Shown: positions 10,023-17,791 of the stretch, in pieces | Position numbering within the stretch: the stretch's first letter is position 1 | How the letters are laid out: each line of letters starts with the position of its first letter | Source of the DNA: Pseudomonadota bacterium | Lineage (GTDB): Bacteria; Pseudomonadota; Gammaproteobacteria; Burkholderiales; UBA9220 | DNA length: 56,255 nucleotides | Assembly (NCBI GenBank): GCA_021845865.1 | Contig: JAJZVC010000016.1 | Coordinates: forward strand, 1-56,255 | Direction: 5' to 3' | Made by a program: the position numbers and the translations under genes | The notes under the pieces: generated by a model | Told to the model about the DNA's origin: nothing | Database searches by the model: none | The model's input: the letters and a program-made list of their open reading frames with translations, nothing else

Positions 10023-10955
10023 ATGATCGAATTTTTCAATATCAAACGCGACATCCCCTTCATGAAGTACGCGCGGGTGACCACGGTCATCTCGCTGCTC
10101 ACCTTCGTCCTGGCGGTGGCCGCCCTGGCGACCAAGGGCCTCAACCTGGGGGTGGATTTCACCGGCGGCACGGTGATGGAGCTGCATTATCCCCACCCGG
10201 CGGACGTGCCCAAGATTCGGGATACCCTGGCTTCCATCGGCCTCAACGACGCGGCGGTGCAGAATTTCGGCACTTCCCAGGACGTGCTGGTGCGCCTGCC
10301 GGTGAAGGCGGACCTGTCCAGCGCCCAGCTGTCGGACAAGGTGTATGCGGCATTGAAAGCCACCGACGACACGGTGCAGAAGCAGCGGGTGGAGTTCGTC
10401 GGCCCCCAGGTGGGCAAGGAACTGTACGAGAACGGCTCCCTGGCGCTGATCGTGGTCTGCCTGGGCATCATGGCCTACCTGGCGGTGCGCTTCGAGTGGC
10501 GTTTCGCCGTCGCAGCCATCATCGCCAACATGCACGACGTGGTGATCATTCTCGGCTTCTTCGCCTTCTTCCAGTGGGAATTCTCCCTCACCGTCCTGGC
10601 GGGCGTGCTGGCCATCCTGGGCTACTCGGTGAACGAATCGGTGGTGGTATTCGACCGGATCCGCGAGAACTTCCGCAAGATGCGCAAGGCCAGCGTGCCC
10701 GAGGTGATCGACAACGCCATCACCCGCACCATGTCCCGCACCGTCATCACCCACACCATGACCGAGCTGATGGTGCTGTCCATGCTGTTCTTCGGCGGCG
10801 AGGCCCTGTTCTACTTCGCCCTGGCCCTGACCATCGGCATCGTCTTCGGCATCTACTCCTCGGTGCTGGTGGCGAGCCCCATCGTCATGTGGCTGGGGGT
10901 GTCCCGTGAACAATTCGTGAAAGTGGAGAAAAAGGCGGTCGAAGCGGAGATATAA
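10023..10955 (+). CDS. secF: Protein translocase subunit SecF
   Basis: SecF pairs with SecD in the translocase. The 310-residue protein opens with a short cytoplasmic segment and a membrane helix at about 19-40, then GVDFTGGTVMEL, the SecF counterpart of the SecD DLRGG motif. Five helices follow from about residue 135, with GYSVNESVVVFDRIRENFRK in the fourth transmembrane region. A GGAG-containing site precedes the ATG. An eight-base hairpin (10958-10975) follows the stop. Confidence 0.98.
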   Translation: MIEFFNIKRDIPFMKYARVTTVISLLTFVLAVAALATKGLNLGVDFTGGTVMELHYPHPADVPKIRDTLASIGLNDAAVQNFGTSQDVLVRLPVKADLSSAQLSDKVYAALKATDDTVQKQRVEFVGPQVGKELYENGSLALIVVCLGIMAYLAVRFEWRFAVAAIIANMHDVVIILGFFAFFQWEFSLTVLAGVLAILGYSVNESVVVFDRIRENFRKMRKASVPEVIDNAITRTMSRTVITHTMTELMVLSMLFFGGEALFYFALALTIGIVFGIYSSVLVASPIVMWLGVSREQFVKVEKKAVEAEI

Positions 10956-10957
10956 GT

Positions 10958-10975
10958 AAGGCGGGTTCCCGCCTT
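10958..10975 (+). terminator. Short GC hairpin after secF
   Basis: AAGGCGGG and CCCGCCTT form an eight-base stem with a minimal TT loop just after the secF stop. No U-tract follows, so termination would be weak, and read-through into the TonB receptor gene is possible. Confidence 0.35.
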
Positions 10976-10995
10976 GCCGCGACTGGGTGCAGATC

Positions 10996-12999
10996 ATGAA
11001 CAGGCGGCTGCTGATTGGTTGTTCGTTTTTCTTGGCCCTGCCCGTCTGGGCGACCGAGCCACCGGTGGACGAGGGCGCGTTTCTCGACGACGTGCCCCTC
11101 GTCCTCACGGCCTCCCGTCTCGCCCAGTCCCCCCTCGACGCGCCCGCCCCGGTGACGGTCATCGACCAGGAGATGATCCGGGCCTCCGGTTTCACCGAAA
11201 TCCACGACCTGTTCCGCCTGGTGCCCGGCTTCCTGGTGGCCGACTGGCCCAACGGACCGCCCATCGTGGTCAACCACGGCCTCGGCGACGCCAACGGGCG
11301 CCGGCTGCAGGTGCTGGTGGACGGCCGTTCGGTGTACAACCCCTTTGACGGCAAGGTGGACTGGAGCAGCCTGCCTTTCCGGGTGGAGGATATCGAACGC
11401 ATCGAGGTGGTGCGCGGCCCCAATCCGGCGACCTACGGCGCCAATGCCTTCGAGGGCGTGGTCAACATCATCACCAAGTCCCCACGCGGCGAAAGCGGCA
11501 CCCAGCTTCTCGCCCGGGCGGGGGACATGGGGACGGGGGAACTGGCCTTGCGCGCCGGCGGCAGCCGCGGCCCCCTCGACTGGCGCCTGACCGTTTCCCG
11601 CCGCGGCGCCACCAATTATCGCGATCTCGGCATCCCCAACTACGACCTGGGGGAGAAAATCCGCCGCGACGTGGTCAACGGCCAGGTGGCCTACCAGCTC
11701 ACCTCCCGGGATGATTTGCGCTTCCAGTTCGGGGCGACCCAGGGGGACGATACGGTGGGGACCAGCATCGACAACACCAATCCCACCCGGGCCTACCGCG
11801 GCCGCAGCCATTTCTTCCAGGCGGCCTGGCGGCACAGCACCGCGCCGGACGCCGAAACCTCCCTCCAGTACTACCATTTCGACAGCCGCGAGCGGCAGCC
11901 CTTCACTGCTCCCGGCAGCGGCGGCCAGCCCATCCCGGTGGATTTCGACGTCGACATGCAGCGGGACGACCTGGAGTTCCAGCAGATACTGCCCCTGGCG
12001 GCGGGCCTGCAGGGGGTTTGGGGCGCCGGCGTGCGGCGCGACAGCGTGCGCTCCGAGCATTTCCTGGCCGGGGAGGGAGACGTGGGGGGCACCCAGTGGC
12101 AGCTTTTCGGCAACCTGCGCTGGCAGCCCGCCGCCAAATGGACGGTGAACCTGGGCGGGATGCTGGAGAAGCACTATTTCACCGACCGGATGTTCTCCCC
12201 CCGCTGGGCGGTGAACTATGCCCTGGAGCCAAGCCATGTGCTGCGGGTCAGCGGCGGCCGCGGTTACCGGGCGCCGACGGCCTTCGAGGAGCGCTCACGG
12301 GAGGAATACCTCTACAACGGCACCGTGGCCGACGTGGGCTACTGGTCCTACCGGCATCTCCGTCCGGAGCAGGTGGATTTCACCGAGGCGGGCTACGTCG
12401 GCCATTTCCGCGATATCGGCCTGCGGGTGGATGCCCGGCTGTTCTGGGAGGAATATACCCACTACATCGACGACCAGTCCTGCCAGCTGGGCGGCGGCAA
12501 CCCGCCCTGCGCGTTTCCGCCGCCCCCCGGCTACGCCCATATTTTCGGCTCCACCAAGGCCTTCTATTTTCTCAACTCCGGCGACATCAACGTCCGCGGC
12601 AACGAAATCCAGTTCGACTGGCGCAACCCCCTCGTCGGGCGGGTAGTGCTGGGCCACACCTACAACCATATTGCCGCCTCGGCCAACGTGGACCGGGACG
12701 TGCCTTCCTCGGCGCCGCTGAACACCACCAGCCTGCTGTGGATGCGTGGTTTTCCCGCTGGTTTTTCCGCCAGTATGGGTTACTATTTCGTTGGACCGAT
12801 GAAGTGGCTCAACGACGGCGACTACCAGCCCCCCTACCGGCGAGTGGACTTCCGTCTGGCGAAGGAGTTCGGCAAGCGCGGGGCGGGGAACGAAATCTCC
12901 CTCACCCTGCAGAATATGGGCGGGACCTACAACGAGTTCGCGACCGGGGATTTCGTGGTGGAACGGCGCTCTTTCGTCACCCTGCGCCTGGGGCTCTGA
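10996..12999 (+). CDS. TonB-dependent outer-membrane receptor
   Basis: The 667-residue product is a ligand-gated outer-membrane beta-barrel energised by TonB. A signal peptide (MNRRLLIGCSFFLALPVWA) is followed by a plug domain, including VLTASRLAQSPLDAPAPVTV, LVDGRSVYNPF and IEVVRGPNPATYGANAFEGV. The barrel occupies the remaining 500 residues or so and ends in a strand with VTLRLGL. I prefer the ATG at 10996 because it gives a clean signal peptide; an in-frame GTG lies nine bases upstream. No uptake genes are adjacent, so the substrate (siderophore, cobalamin or other) is unassigned. Confidence 0.93.
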   Translation: MNRRLLIGCSFFLALPVWATEPPVDEGAFLDDVPLVLTASRLAQSPLDAPAPVTVIDQEMIRASGFTEIHDLFRLVPGFLVADWPNGPPIVVNHGLGDANGRRLQVLVDGRSVYNPFDGKVDWSSLPFRVEDIERIEVVRGPNPATYGANAFEGVVNIITKSPRGESGTQLLARAGDMGTGELALRAGGSRGPLDWRLTVSRRGATNYRDLGIPNYDLGEKIRRDVVNGQVAYQLTSRDDLRFQFGATQGDDTVGTSIDNTNPTRAYRGRSHFFQAAWRHSTAPDAETSLQYYHFDSRERQPFTAPGSGGQPIPVDFDVDMQRDDLEFQQILPLAAGLQGVWGAGVRRDSVRSEHFLAGEGDVGGTQWQLFGNLRWQPAAKWTVNLGGMLEKHYFTDRMFSPRWAVNYALEPSHVLRVSGGRGYRAPTAFEERSREEYLYNGTVADVGYWSYRHLRPEQVDFTEAGYVGHFRDIGLRVDARLFWEEYTHYIDDQSCQLGGGNPPCAFPPPPGYAHIFGSTKAFYFLNSGDINVRGNEIQFDWRNPLVGRVVLGHTYNHIAASANVDRDVPSSAPLNTTSLLWMRGFPAGFSASMGYYFVGPMKWLNDGDYQPPYRRVDFRLAKEFGKRGAGNEISLTLQNMGGTYNEFATGDFVVERRSFVTLRLGL

Positions 13000-13023
13000 T
13001 CACTCTGGCTTAAGAAGATTTTC

Positions 13024-13665
13024 ATGGAACTGCTGACCGCCTTTCTCGATATCGTCCTCCACCTGGACAAGCACCTGGCTTGGCTGGTGGAGAATTACGG
13101 CACCTGGATATACGCCATCCTGTTCCTGATCATCTTCTGCGAAACGGGGCTGGTGGTGACCCCTTTCCTGCCCGGCGACTCCCTGCTCTTCGTCACCGGC
13201 GCCCTGGCCGCCACCGGCGCCATGGACCCGGGGGTTTTGCTGGCGGTGCTGATCGCCGCCTCCATCCTGGGGGACAACACCAACTACTGGATCGGCCATT
13301 TCGTCGGTCCCAAGGTGTTCCACAGCGACACCTCGCGCCTGCTGAACCGCCAGCACCTTCACGAAACCCACCGCTTCTACGAGCGCCACGGCGGCAAGGC
13401 GGTGATCCTGGCGCGCTTCTTCCCCATCATCCGCACCTTCGCCCCCTTCGTCGCCGGCATCGGCAGCATGCTCTACCGCCGCTTCCTGGTGTTCAGCATC
13501 GCCGGGGCCCTCGCGTGGGTGGGCGGCATCGTGGGAGGGGGCTATTTTTTCGGCAACATTCCAGTGGTAAAACAGAACTTCACCCTGGTGGTGTTCGGCA
13601 TCATTTTCCTTTCCCTGGTGCCGGGCTTCATCGGTTTCGTCCGCCAGCGCCGCCGCGCGGCCTGA
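13024..13665 (+). CDS. DedA family membrane protein
   Basis: The 213-residue protein belongs to the DedA/SNARE-associated family, whose members are implicated in lipid recycling and membrane homeostasis. Diagnostic features are the re-entrant-type motif ETGLVVTPFLPGDSLLFVTG (about residues 41-60), the segment GDNTNYWIGHFVG, and RFFPIIRTFAPFVAGIG with the functionally important arginines. Several hydrophobic helices are present. It starts 24 bases after the TonB receptor gene and may be co-transcribed with it. Confidence 0.93.
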   Translation: MELLTAFLDIVLHLDKHLAWLVENYGTWIYAILFLIIFCETGLVVTPFLPGDSLLFVTGALAATGAMDPGVLLAVLIAASILGDNTNYWIGHFVGPKVFHSDTSRLLNRQHLHETHRFYERHGGKAVILARFFPIIRTFAPFVAGIGSMLYRRFLVFSIAGALAWVGGIVGGGYFFGNIPVVKQNFTLVVFGIIFLSLVPGFIGFVRQRRRAA

Positions 13666-13690
13666 GAACCTGCCAATAGGAGGGAGTGCC

Positions 13691-14815
13691 ATGGCGCGTA
13701 TCGTCATCCTGGGTTCCGGCTTCGCCGCCCTGTCCGCGGTGAAGGCCCTGCGCAAGCAGGGGTATCGCGAAACTCTTACCCTGGTGTCCCCCAAGGCGGA
13801 GCTGTTCTTTTATCCCAGCCTGATCTGGGTGCCCGCGGGGCTGCGCAGCGAGGCGGACCTCACCGTTCCCTTGGATGCCTATTTCCGCCGCCAGAATGTG
13901 GAGCACCTCGCCGCCGCCGTCACCGGCCTGGACCTGGCGGCCAAGAAGGTTCTCACCGGCGCCGGTGAGGTTGCCTACGATTACCTGGTCGTCGCCAGCG
14001 GCAGCCGCTTCATCAAGAAGCTGCCGGGGATCGAGCATGTTCATATTCCCTGCGAAAGCTACGCTTCCGTGGCGGCCTACGGCGACAGGCTGCGCCGGAT
14101 GGAAGGCGGTCATCTGGCCTTCGGTTTCGCCGGTAACCCCAACGAGCCCTCGGCCATGCGCGGCGGTCCGGTATTCGAATTCCTCTTCGGCGTCGATACC
14201 CTGCTGCGCCAGCAGGGGCGCCGGGACAAGTTCCAGCTGACTTTCTTCTCCCCCGCCGCCGAGCCCGGCAAGCGCCTGGGGGAAAAGGCGGTGGCCAACC
14301 TGCTGGCGGAAATGGGCCGGCGGGACATCCACACCCACCTGGGCCACAAGATGAAGGGCTTCGGCGAGAACAGCGTCCAGACCGAAGGGGGCGATTTCGC
14401 CGCCGACCTGACCTTCTTCATGCCCGGCCTTACCGGCCCGGCCTGGCTGGAAGGCAGCGGCTTGCCCCTATCGCCCGGCGGCTTCATCCAGGCCGACGAG
14501 ACCTGCCGCGTGCCCGGCGTGGCCGGGGTGTACGTGGCGGGGGACGCCGGCAGCTTTCCCGGCCCCGACTGGCTGCCGAAGCAGGCCCACATGGCCGACC
14601 TGCAGGCCGTGGCGGCGGCGAAGAACCTGCTTTCCGACCTGGGCGGCCGGCCCGAGCGCCATGCCTTCAAGCCCGAGCTGGTGTGCATCGTGGACACCCT
14701 CGCCAGCGGCGTCCTGATCTACCGCAGCCCCGCCCGGGGCCTGTTGTTCAAGGCCGGCCTGCTTCACTGGGCCAAGGTGGCGTTCGAAAAAATGTATCTC
14801 GCCCAATACCGGTAG
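13691..14815 (+). CDS. FAD-dependent oxidoreductase, sulfide:quinone reductase-like
   Basis: This 374-residue flavoprotein has an N-terminal dinucleotide-binding motif (ILGSGFAALSAV), a mid-protein ATG-like motif (VVASGSRFI) and a second FAD-binding motif (VYVAGDAGSF), matching the SQR/flavocytochrome c sulfide dehydrogenase/type II NADH dehydrogenase group. The C-terminal helix with FEKMYLAQYR resembles the membrane-associating end of SQR proteins. Cysteines occur near residues 121, 275 and 336, but I cannot confirm that they match the catalytic SQR set. AGGAGGGAG precedes the ATG. The following small membrane-protein gene starts nine bases after the stop. Confidence 0.8.
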   Translation: MARIVILGSGFAALSAVKALRKQGYRETLTLVSPKAELFFYPSLIWVPAGLRSEADLTVPLDAYFRRQNVEHLAAAVTGLDLAAKKVLTGAGEVAYDYLVVASGSRFIKKLPGIEHVHIPCESYASVAAYGDRLRRMEGGHLAFGFAGNPNEPSAMRGGPVFEFLFGVDTLLRQQGRRDKFQLTFFSPAAEPGKRLGEKAVANLLAEMGRRDIHTHLGHKMKGFGENSVQTEGGDFAADLTFFMPGLTGPAWLEGSGLPLSPGGFIQADETCRVPGVAGVYVAGDAGSFPGPDWLPKQAHMADLQAVAAAKNLLSDLGGRPERHAFKPELVCIVDTLASGVLIYRSPARGLLFKAGLLHWAKVAFEKMYLAQYR

Positions 14816-14824
14816 GGAGACTCC

Positions 14825-15157
14825 GTGACATCCCTTTCGCCGAACGGTTCGCCACGCCAGGGCATGGCCGCCATGCTGGGCCCCCTGTGGGAGGTGCAGG
14901 CGCGGGAAAAGCGGCGCATCCAGCAGGAGGTCTTGCAGGTGCGGGGGCTGATGCCCTTGCTGATGAAGCCGCGCAACGGCTATCGCTGGACCCGGGAGGA
15001 GAAGCGGGAACTGGTGCGCATGCTGCGCAGCCTGTACTCGGTAAGTCCCTATCTCCTGACCTTGGCCCTGCCCGGGTCCGTTCTGTTTCTCCCCTTGCTG
15101 GCCTGGTGGCTGGACCGGCGGCGCGTGCGGCGGGAGGGGGATAGGACGCCGGTCTAG
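14825..15157 (+). CDS. Small single-span membrane protein, LETM1-like segment
   Basis: I do not recognise this 110-residue protein with certainty. A charged, helical N-terminal two-thirds is followed by one hydrophobic segment (about residues 74-96: SPYLLTLALPGSVLFLPLLA) and a basic end (WWLDRRRVRRE). The pattern TREEKRELVRMLRSL followed by P-rich hydrophobic sequence recalls the LETM1 family, so that is a tentative relation. It starts at GTG after GTAGGGAGA and probably forms an operon with the flavoprotein gene upstream. It ends four bases from the convergent response-regulator gene. Confidence 0.65.
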   Translation: MTSLSPNGSPRQGMAAMLGPLWEVQAREKRRIQQEVLQVRGLMPLLMKPRNGYRWTREEKRELVRMLRSLYSVSPYLLTLALPGSVLFLPLLAWWLDRRRVRREGDRTPV

Positions 15158-15161
15158 GCTG

Positions 15162-15956
15162 TCAGGCATCCCCCATGCGGCGCAGGGGATGGAAGGACAG
15201 GATGTGGGTGTCCAACTCCGGGAAGCTGTCGTGGCGCACTTCGCAGGGGATTTCCCGGTTGTGGCGGCGGTTGAACAGGCGAGCCTGTTGCAGGGCATCC
15301 TCGTGCTGGCTGAAATAGTCGAAGCAGTTCCGTCCGGGCGTTTCTTCCGTGCCGCCGCCGTCCACCAGGCAGAAATTCCCCTCCTCCTCCAGGCAGCGCA
15401 GGAAATCTTCTTCCGTCGGGTAGCCGAGGTATTCCAGGAAGGCCCGGTTCATGATTTCCGGCGTGGAACCGTGGACCACCACCGTGGGGCTGCTGGTCCG
15501 GTCGAGGACGAAGCGGATCAGCTTGTTCTGGGAGTCGACGATGCGGTTGCGCAAAATGGCCTGGGCGCTTTTCAGGATGCTCTGCAGCAGGACGCCGGCG
15601 TTGAGGGGCTTGAGGACGTAGCCGTCGATGCCGAGTTCCACCGATTCGACAAAGAAGTCATGCTCGTTATGGGCGCTGGTGATGATGATCGGGGCCTCGC
15701 TGTCGGCTTCCTTGATTGCCCGCGCCATCGCCAGCCCATCCATGATGGGCATGGTGATGTCGGTGATGACCACGTCTGGCTTGTACTGCCGGTAGAGCTC
15801 CAGCCCTTCCTGGCCATTCTTGGCGGTGTAGACCGTTTTCAGGCGGCGGAGGAGGAAACGGGCGAGTTCCTCGCGGACCACTTCTTCGTCCTCGACGTAC
15901 AGGGCGGTCAGCATGCGCAGCTGCCCCAGTTCCTCTCGGCTCAGCGTCTCTTTCAT
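15162..15956 (-). CDS. Response regulator with C-terminal PAS-like domain
   Basis: Residues 15-135 or so form a receiver domain, with acidic residues in ALYVEDEEVV, the phospho-acceptor Asp in VVITDITMPIMDG, and the conserved Lys in GYVLKPLNAG. The remaining 120 residues look like a PAS sensor fold (SSPTVVVHGSTPEIMNRAFLEYLGYPT in two parts) rather than a DNA-binding output. The start at 15956 is supported by GGAGGG. No kinase gene is adjacent. A protein-interaction or signal-relay role is likely, but the partner is unknown. Confidence 0.82.
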   Translation of the reverse strand: MKETLSREELGQLRMLTALYVEDEEVVREELARFLLRRLKTVYTAKNGQEGLELYRQYKPDVVITDITMPIMDGLAMARAIKEADSEAPIIITSAHNEHDFFVESVELGIDGYVLKPLNAGVLLQSILKSAQAILRNRIVDSQNKLIRFVLDRTSSPTVVVHGSTPEIMNRAFLEYLGYPTEEDFLRCLEEEGNFCLVDGGGTEETPGRNCFDYFSQHEDALQQARLFNRRHNREIPCEVRHDSFPELDTHILSFHPLRRMGDA

Positions 15957-16189
15957 GGCTAGACCCTCCGGCGATGGGTGAGTGATAAGGCGGCAAATTC
16001 CCGGCCCCTCATTCCCTTTCCCTTCAAGGATAGCCGCCATGACCCTATTTGAAATACGGGCGATTCCCTATAAAAATACCAGTCCGGGTCAAGAGCCTGT
16101 TTCCGTGAGCTTTTTCCCGCCTTGCGCGGGGCGGGGGATGGCGGCGCGAAGCGCGGCGCATGCGGTACGAAACCTGTTGAAATAGGCGC

Positions 16190-17047
16190 TTAGTACAAGG
16201 CAGAAGCCAGCAGCTTGCGGTACCTGCTCACCAGCTCCCCCTCGCCGCCGAGCAGCTGAAACACCTGGAGCATGGTCTTGCGGCCGATGTCGTCCTGGAA
16301 GGCGCGGTCCCGCCGCACGATTTGCAGCAGCTGCTCCAGGGCGGCTTCGTAGCGCTCCCGGGCGACGTGGAGGCTGGCCAACTCGAGGCGGGCCGCCAGG
16401 TCGTTTTCGTCCTGCCGGATGCGGTTTTCCAGTTCCTCGGCGCCGGGGAGGGACTGGCCCTTCTCGGCGAATTCCAGACGGGCGAGGAGGGTGGCCACCT
16501 TGTCCTCCATGCGCTTGACCGGCGGCAGACTGTCGATGAGCTGCCGGGCCTCGGCGGGGTTGCCGCTGTGAAGCAGGATTTCCGCCGCCAGCAGGCGGGT
16601 GTCCGTGTCCTCCGGGTCGAGCTGGGAGGCTTCGCCGAGGAGCTTCAGGGCGCCGGGGGCGTCGCCCTGGTGGTAGCGCTCCGCCGCCTGGCGGCGCAGC
16701 TCGGCGGCGGGAGAGGGAATCAGCTTGTCGAGGAATTTGCGCACCTGGCCTTCCGGCAGGGCGCCGGAGAAACGGTCCACCTCCTCGCCGTTGACGATGG
16801 CGATCACCGTCGGGATGCCCCGTACCGCGTAGCGGCCGGCGATGCGGGCATTCTCGTCGGAGTCGATCTTGGCGAGGATGAACTTGCCCTGGTATTCCGC
16901 CGCCAGTTTTTCCAGCATCGGCTTCAGCACCCGGCAGGGGCCGCACCACTCGGCCCAGAAATCGATGATGACCGGGGTGGTCTTGGAGGCTTCGATGACT
17001 TGCTGGTCGAAATCGGCTTCGGTGACGTCGAGGGCGTAGAGGGACAT
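16190..17047 (-). CDS. Thioredoxin-TPR protein, CnoX/YbbN-like co-chaperone
   Basis: An N-terminal thioredoxin domain (residues 1-110) carries the active site WAEWCGPC (Cys35 and Cys38) and the cis-proline segment RGIPTV. A helical TPR-like region of about 170 residues follows. This is the layout of CnoX (YbbN), a chaperedoxin that protects proteins and works with GroEL. Unlike the E. coli protein, both active-site cysteines are present, so it should be redox-active. The gene is monocistronic, with about 230 bases between it and the response regulator downstream. Confidence 0.92.
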   Translation of the reverse strand: MSLYALDVTEADFDQQVIEASKTTPVIIDFWAEWCGPCRVLKPMLEKLAAEYQGKFILAKIDSDENARIAGRYAVRGIPTVIAIVNGEEVDRFSGALPEGQVRKFLDKLIPSPAAELRRQAAERYHQGDAPGALKLLGEASQLDPEDTDTRLLAAEILLHSGNPAEARQLIDSLPPVKRMEDKVATLLARLEFAEKGQSLPGAEELENRIRQDENDLAARLELASLHVARERYEAALEQLLQIVRRDRAFQDDIGRKTMLQVFQLLGGEGELVSRYRKLLASALY

Positions 17048-17138
17048 GGGCTAGCTTCCTTTGAAATATCGTGTCGGTGAATATTGTAACCAATGGGCGA
17101 CATTTCAAGGGCCGACCGTTCCCGAAGAGGGGACGCTG

Positions 17139-17168
17139 AAAAACGGTTCCGGCGGATAGCCGGAACCG
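17139..17168 (-). terminator. Intrinsic terminator of the Arg/Asp-rich exported protein gene
   Basis: Read on the minus strand, a perfect 10-base stem (17168-17159 with 17153-17144) with a five-base loop is followed by TTTTT (17143-17139). It lies about 15 bases after the stop codon of the gene at 17184-17567. Confidence 0.88.
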
Positions 17169-17183
17169 CTTGGCGGGGCTGCC

Positions 17184-17567
17184 CTAGGGTGCGTTGCGAC
17201 GGCGGTTCGCGCGATCGCGATTCAGGTCCCGGCGGTTTTGCCGACGGTCGGCACGGTCATGCTGGAGGTCGCGGCGCTGCTGGCGGATATCGGTATTGTC
17301 TTTTTTCAGTTCCTGGCGCTCTTGGGCCATGCCTGCCTGGTTGCCTTCCTTTTTGTCACGCATGAATTCCCGGCGGTCCTGGTTGCGTTCGTGGATGTCC
17401 CGGTTTAAGCCGGCCTTGTCCTGGCGAATGTCGCGGCGGTCCTGACGGAGATCGCGTTTGTCGGCGCGAACGTCGCGGGTGTTTTGTCCCGCTTCGTCTG
17501 CGTGGGCCAAGGGAAGGGCGGTAATGGCCAGCAGGGTGCCGAGGGTGATAAAAAGCGATTTGTTCAC
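17184..17567 (-). CDS. Exported low-complexity Arg/Asp-rich repeat protein
   Basis: The 127-residue product has a signal peptide (MNKSLFITLGTLLAITALP, then ALA-type LAHA) followed by about 100 residues built from short repeats of the form RxDRRDxRQD: RDLRQDRRDIRQDK, QQRRDLQHDRADRRQNRRD and similar. It should form a charged helix or coiled coil in the periplasm. Similar small Asp/Arg repeat proteins are found in proteobacteria but I know no function. It starts at GTG after AAGGAGAG and has its own terminator. It is divergent from the EAL-GGDEF gene. Confidence 0.75.
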   Translation of the reverse strand: MNKSLFITLGTLLAITALPLAHADEAGQNTRDVRADKRDLRQDRRDIRQDKAGLNRDIHERNQDRREFMRDKKEGNQAGMAQERQELKKDNTDIRQQRRDLQHDRADRRQNRRDLNRDRANRRRNAP

Positions 17568-17791
17568 GGTTCTCTCCTTGTGTTGGATGGGTACGTAATG
17601 GGTGGCCACACTGGCAATAAACGAGGGAGGGAATCGTGCGTTGACGAAAAAATTATTTTTATCATTGTGTTGCAAGGTTGTCGTAAGTTTTCCCCGGGGC
17701 ATGACTGAAATACTCCAGTCATAAAGGATTGTTACAGTCGTCGGCTTTCCGCTGTAGGTGTTTCTACCTATTGAGCTAGTTGAGAAAGCCG

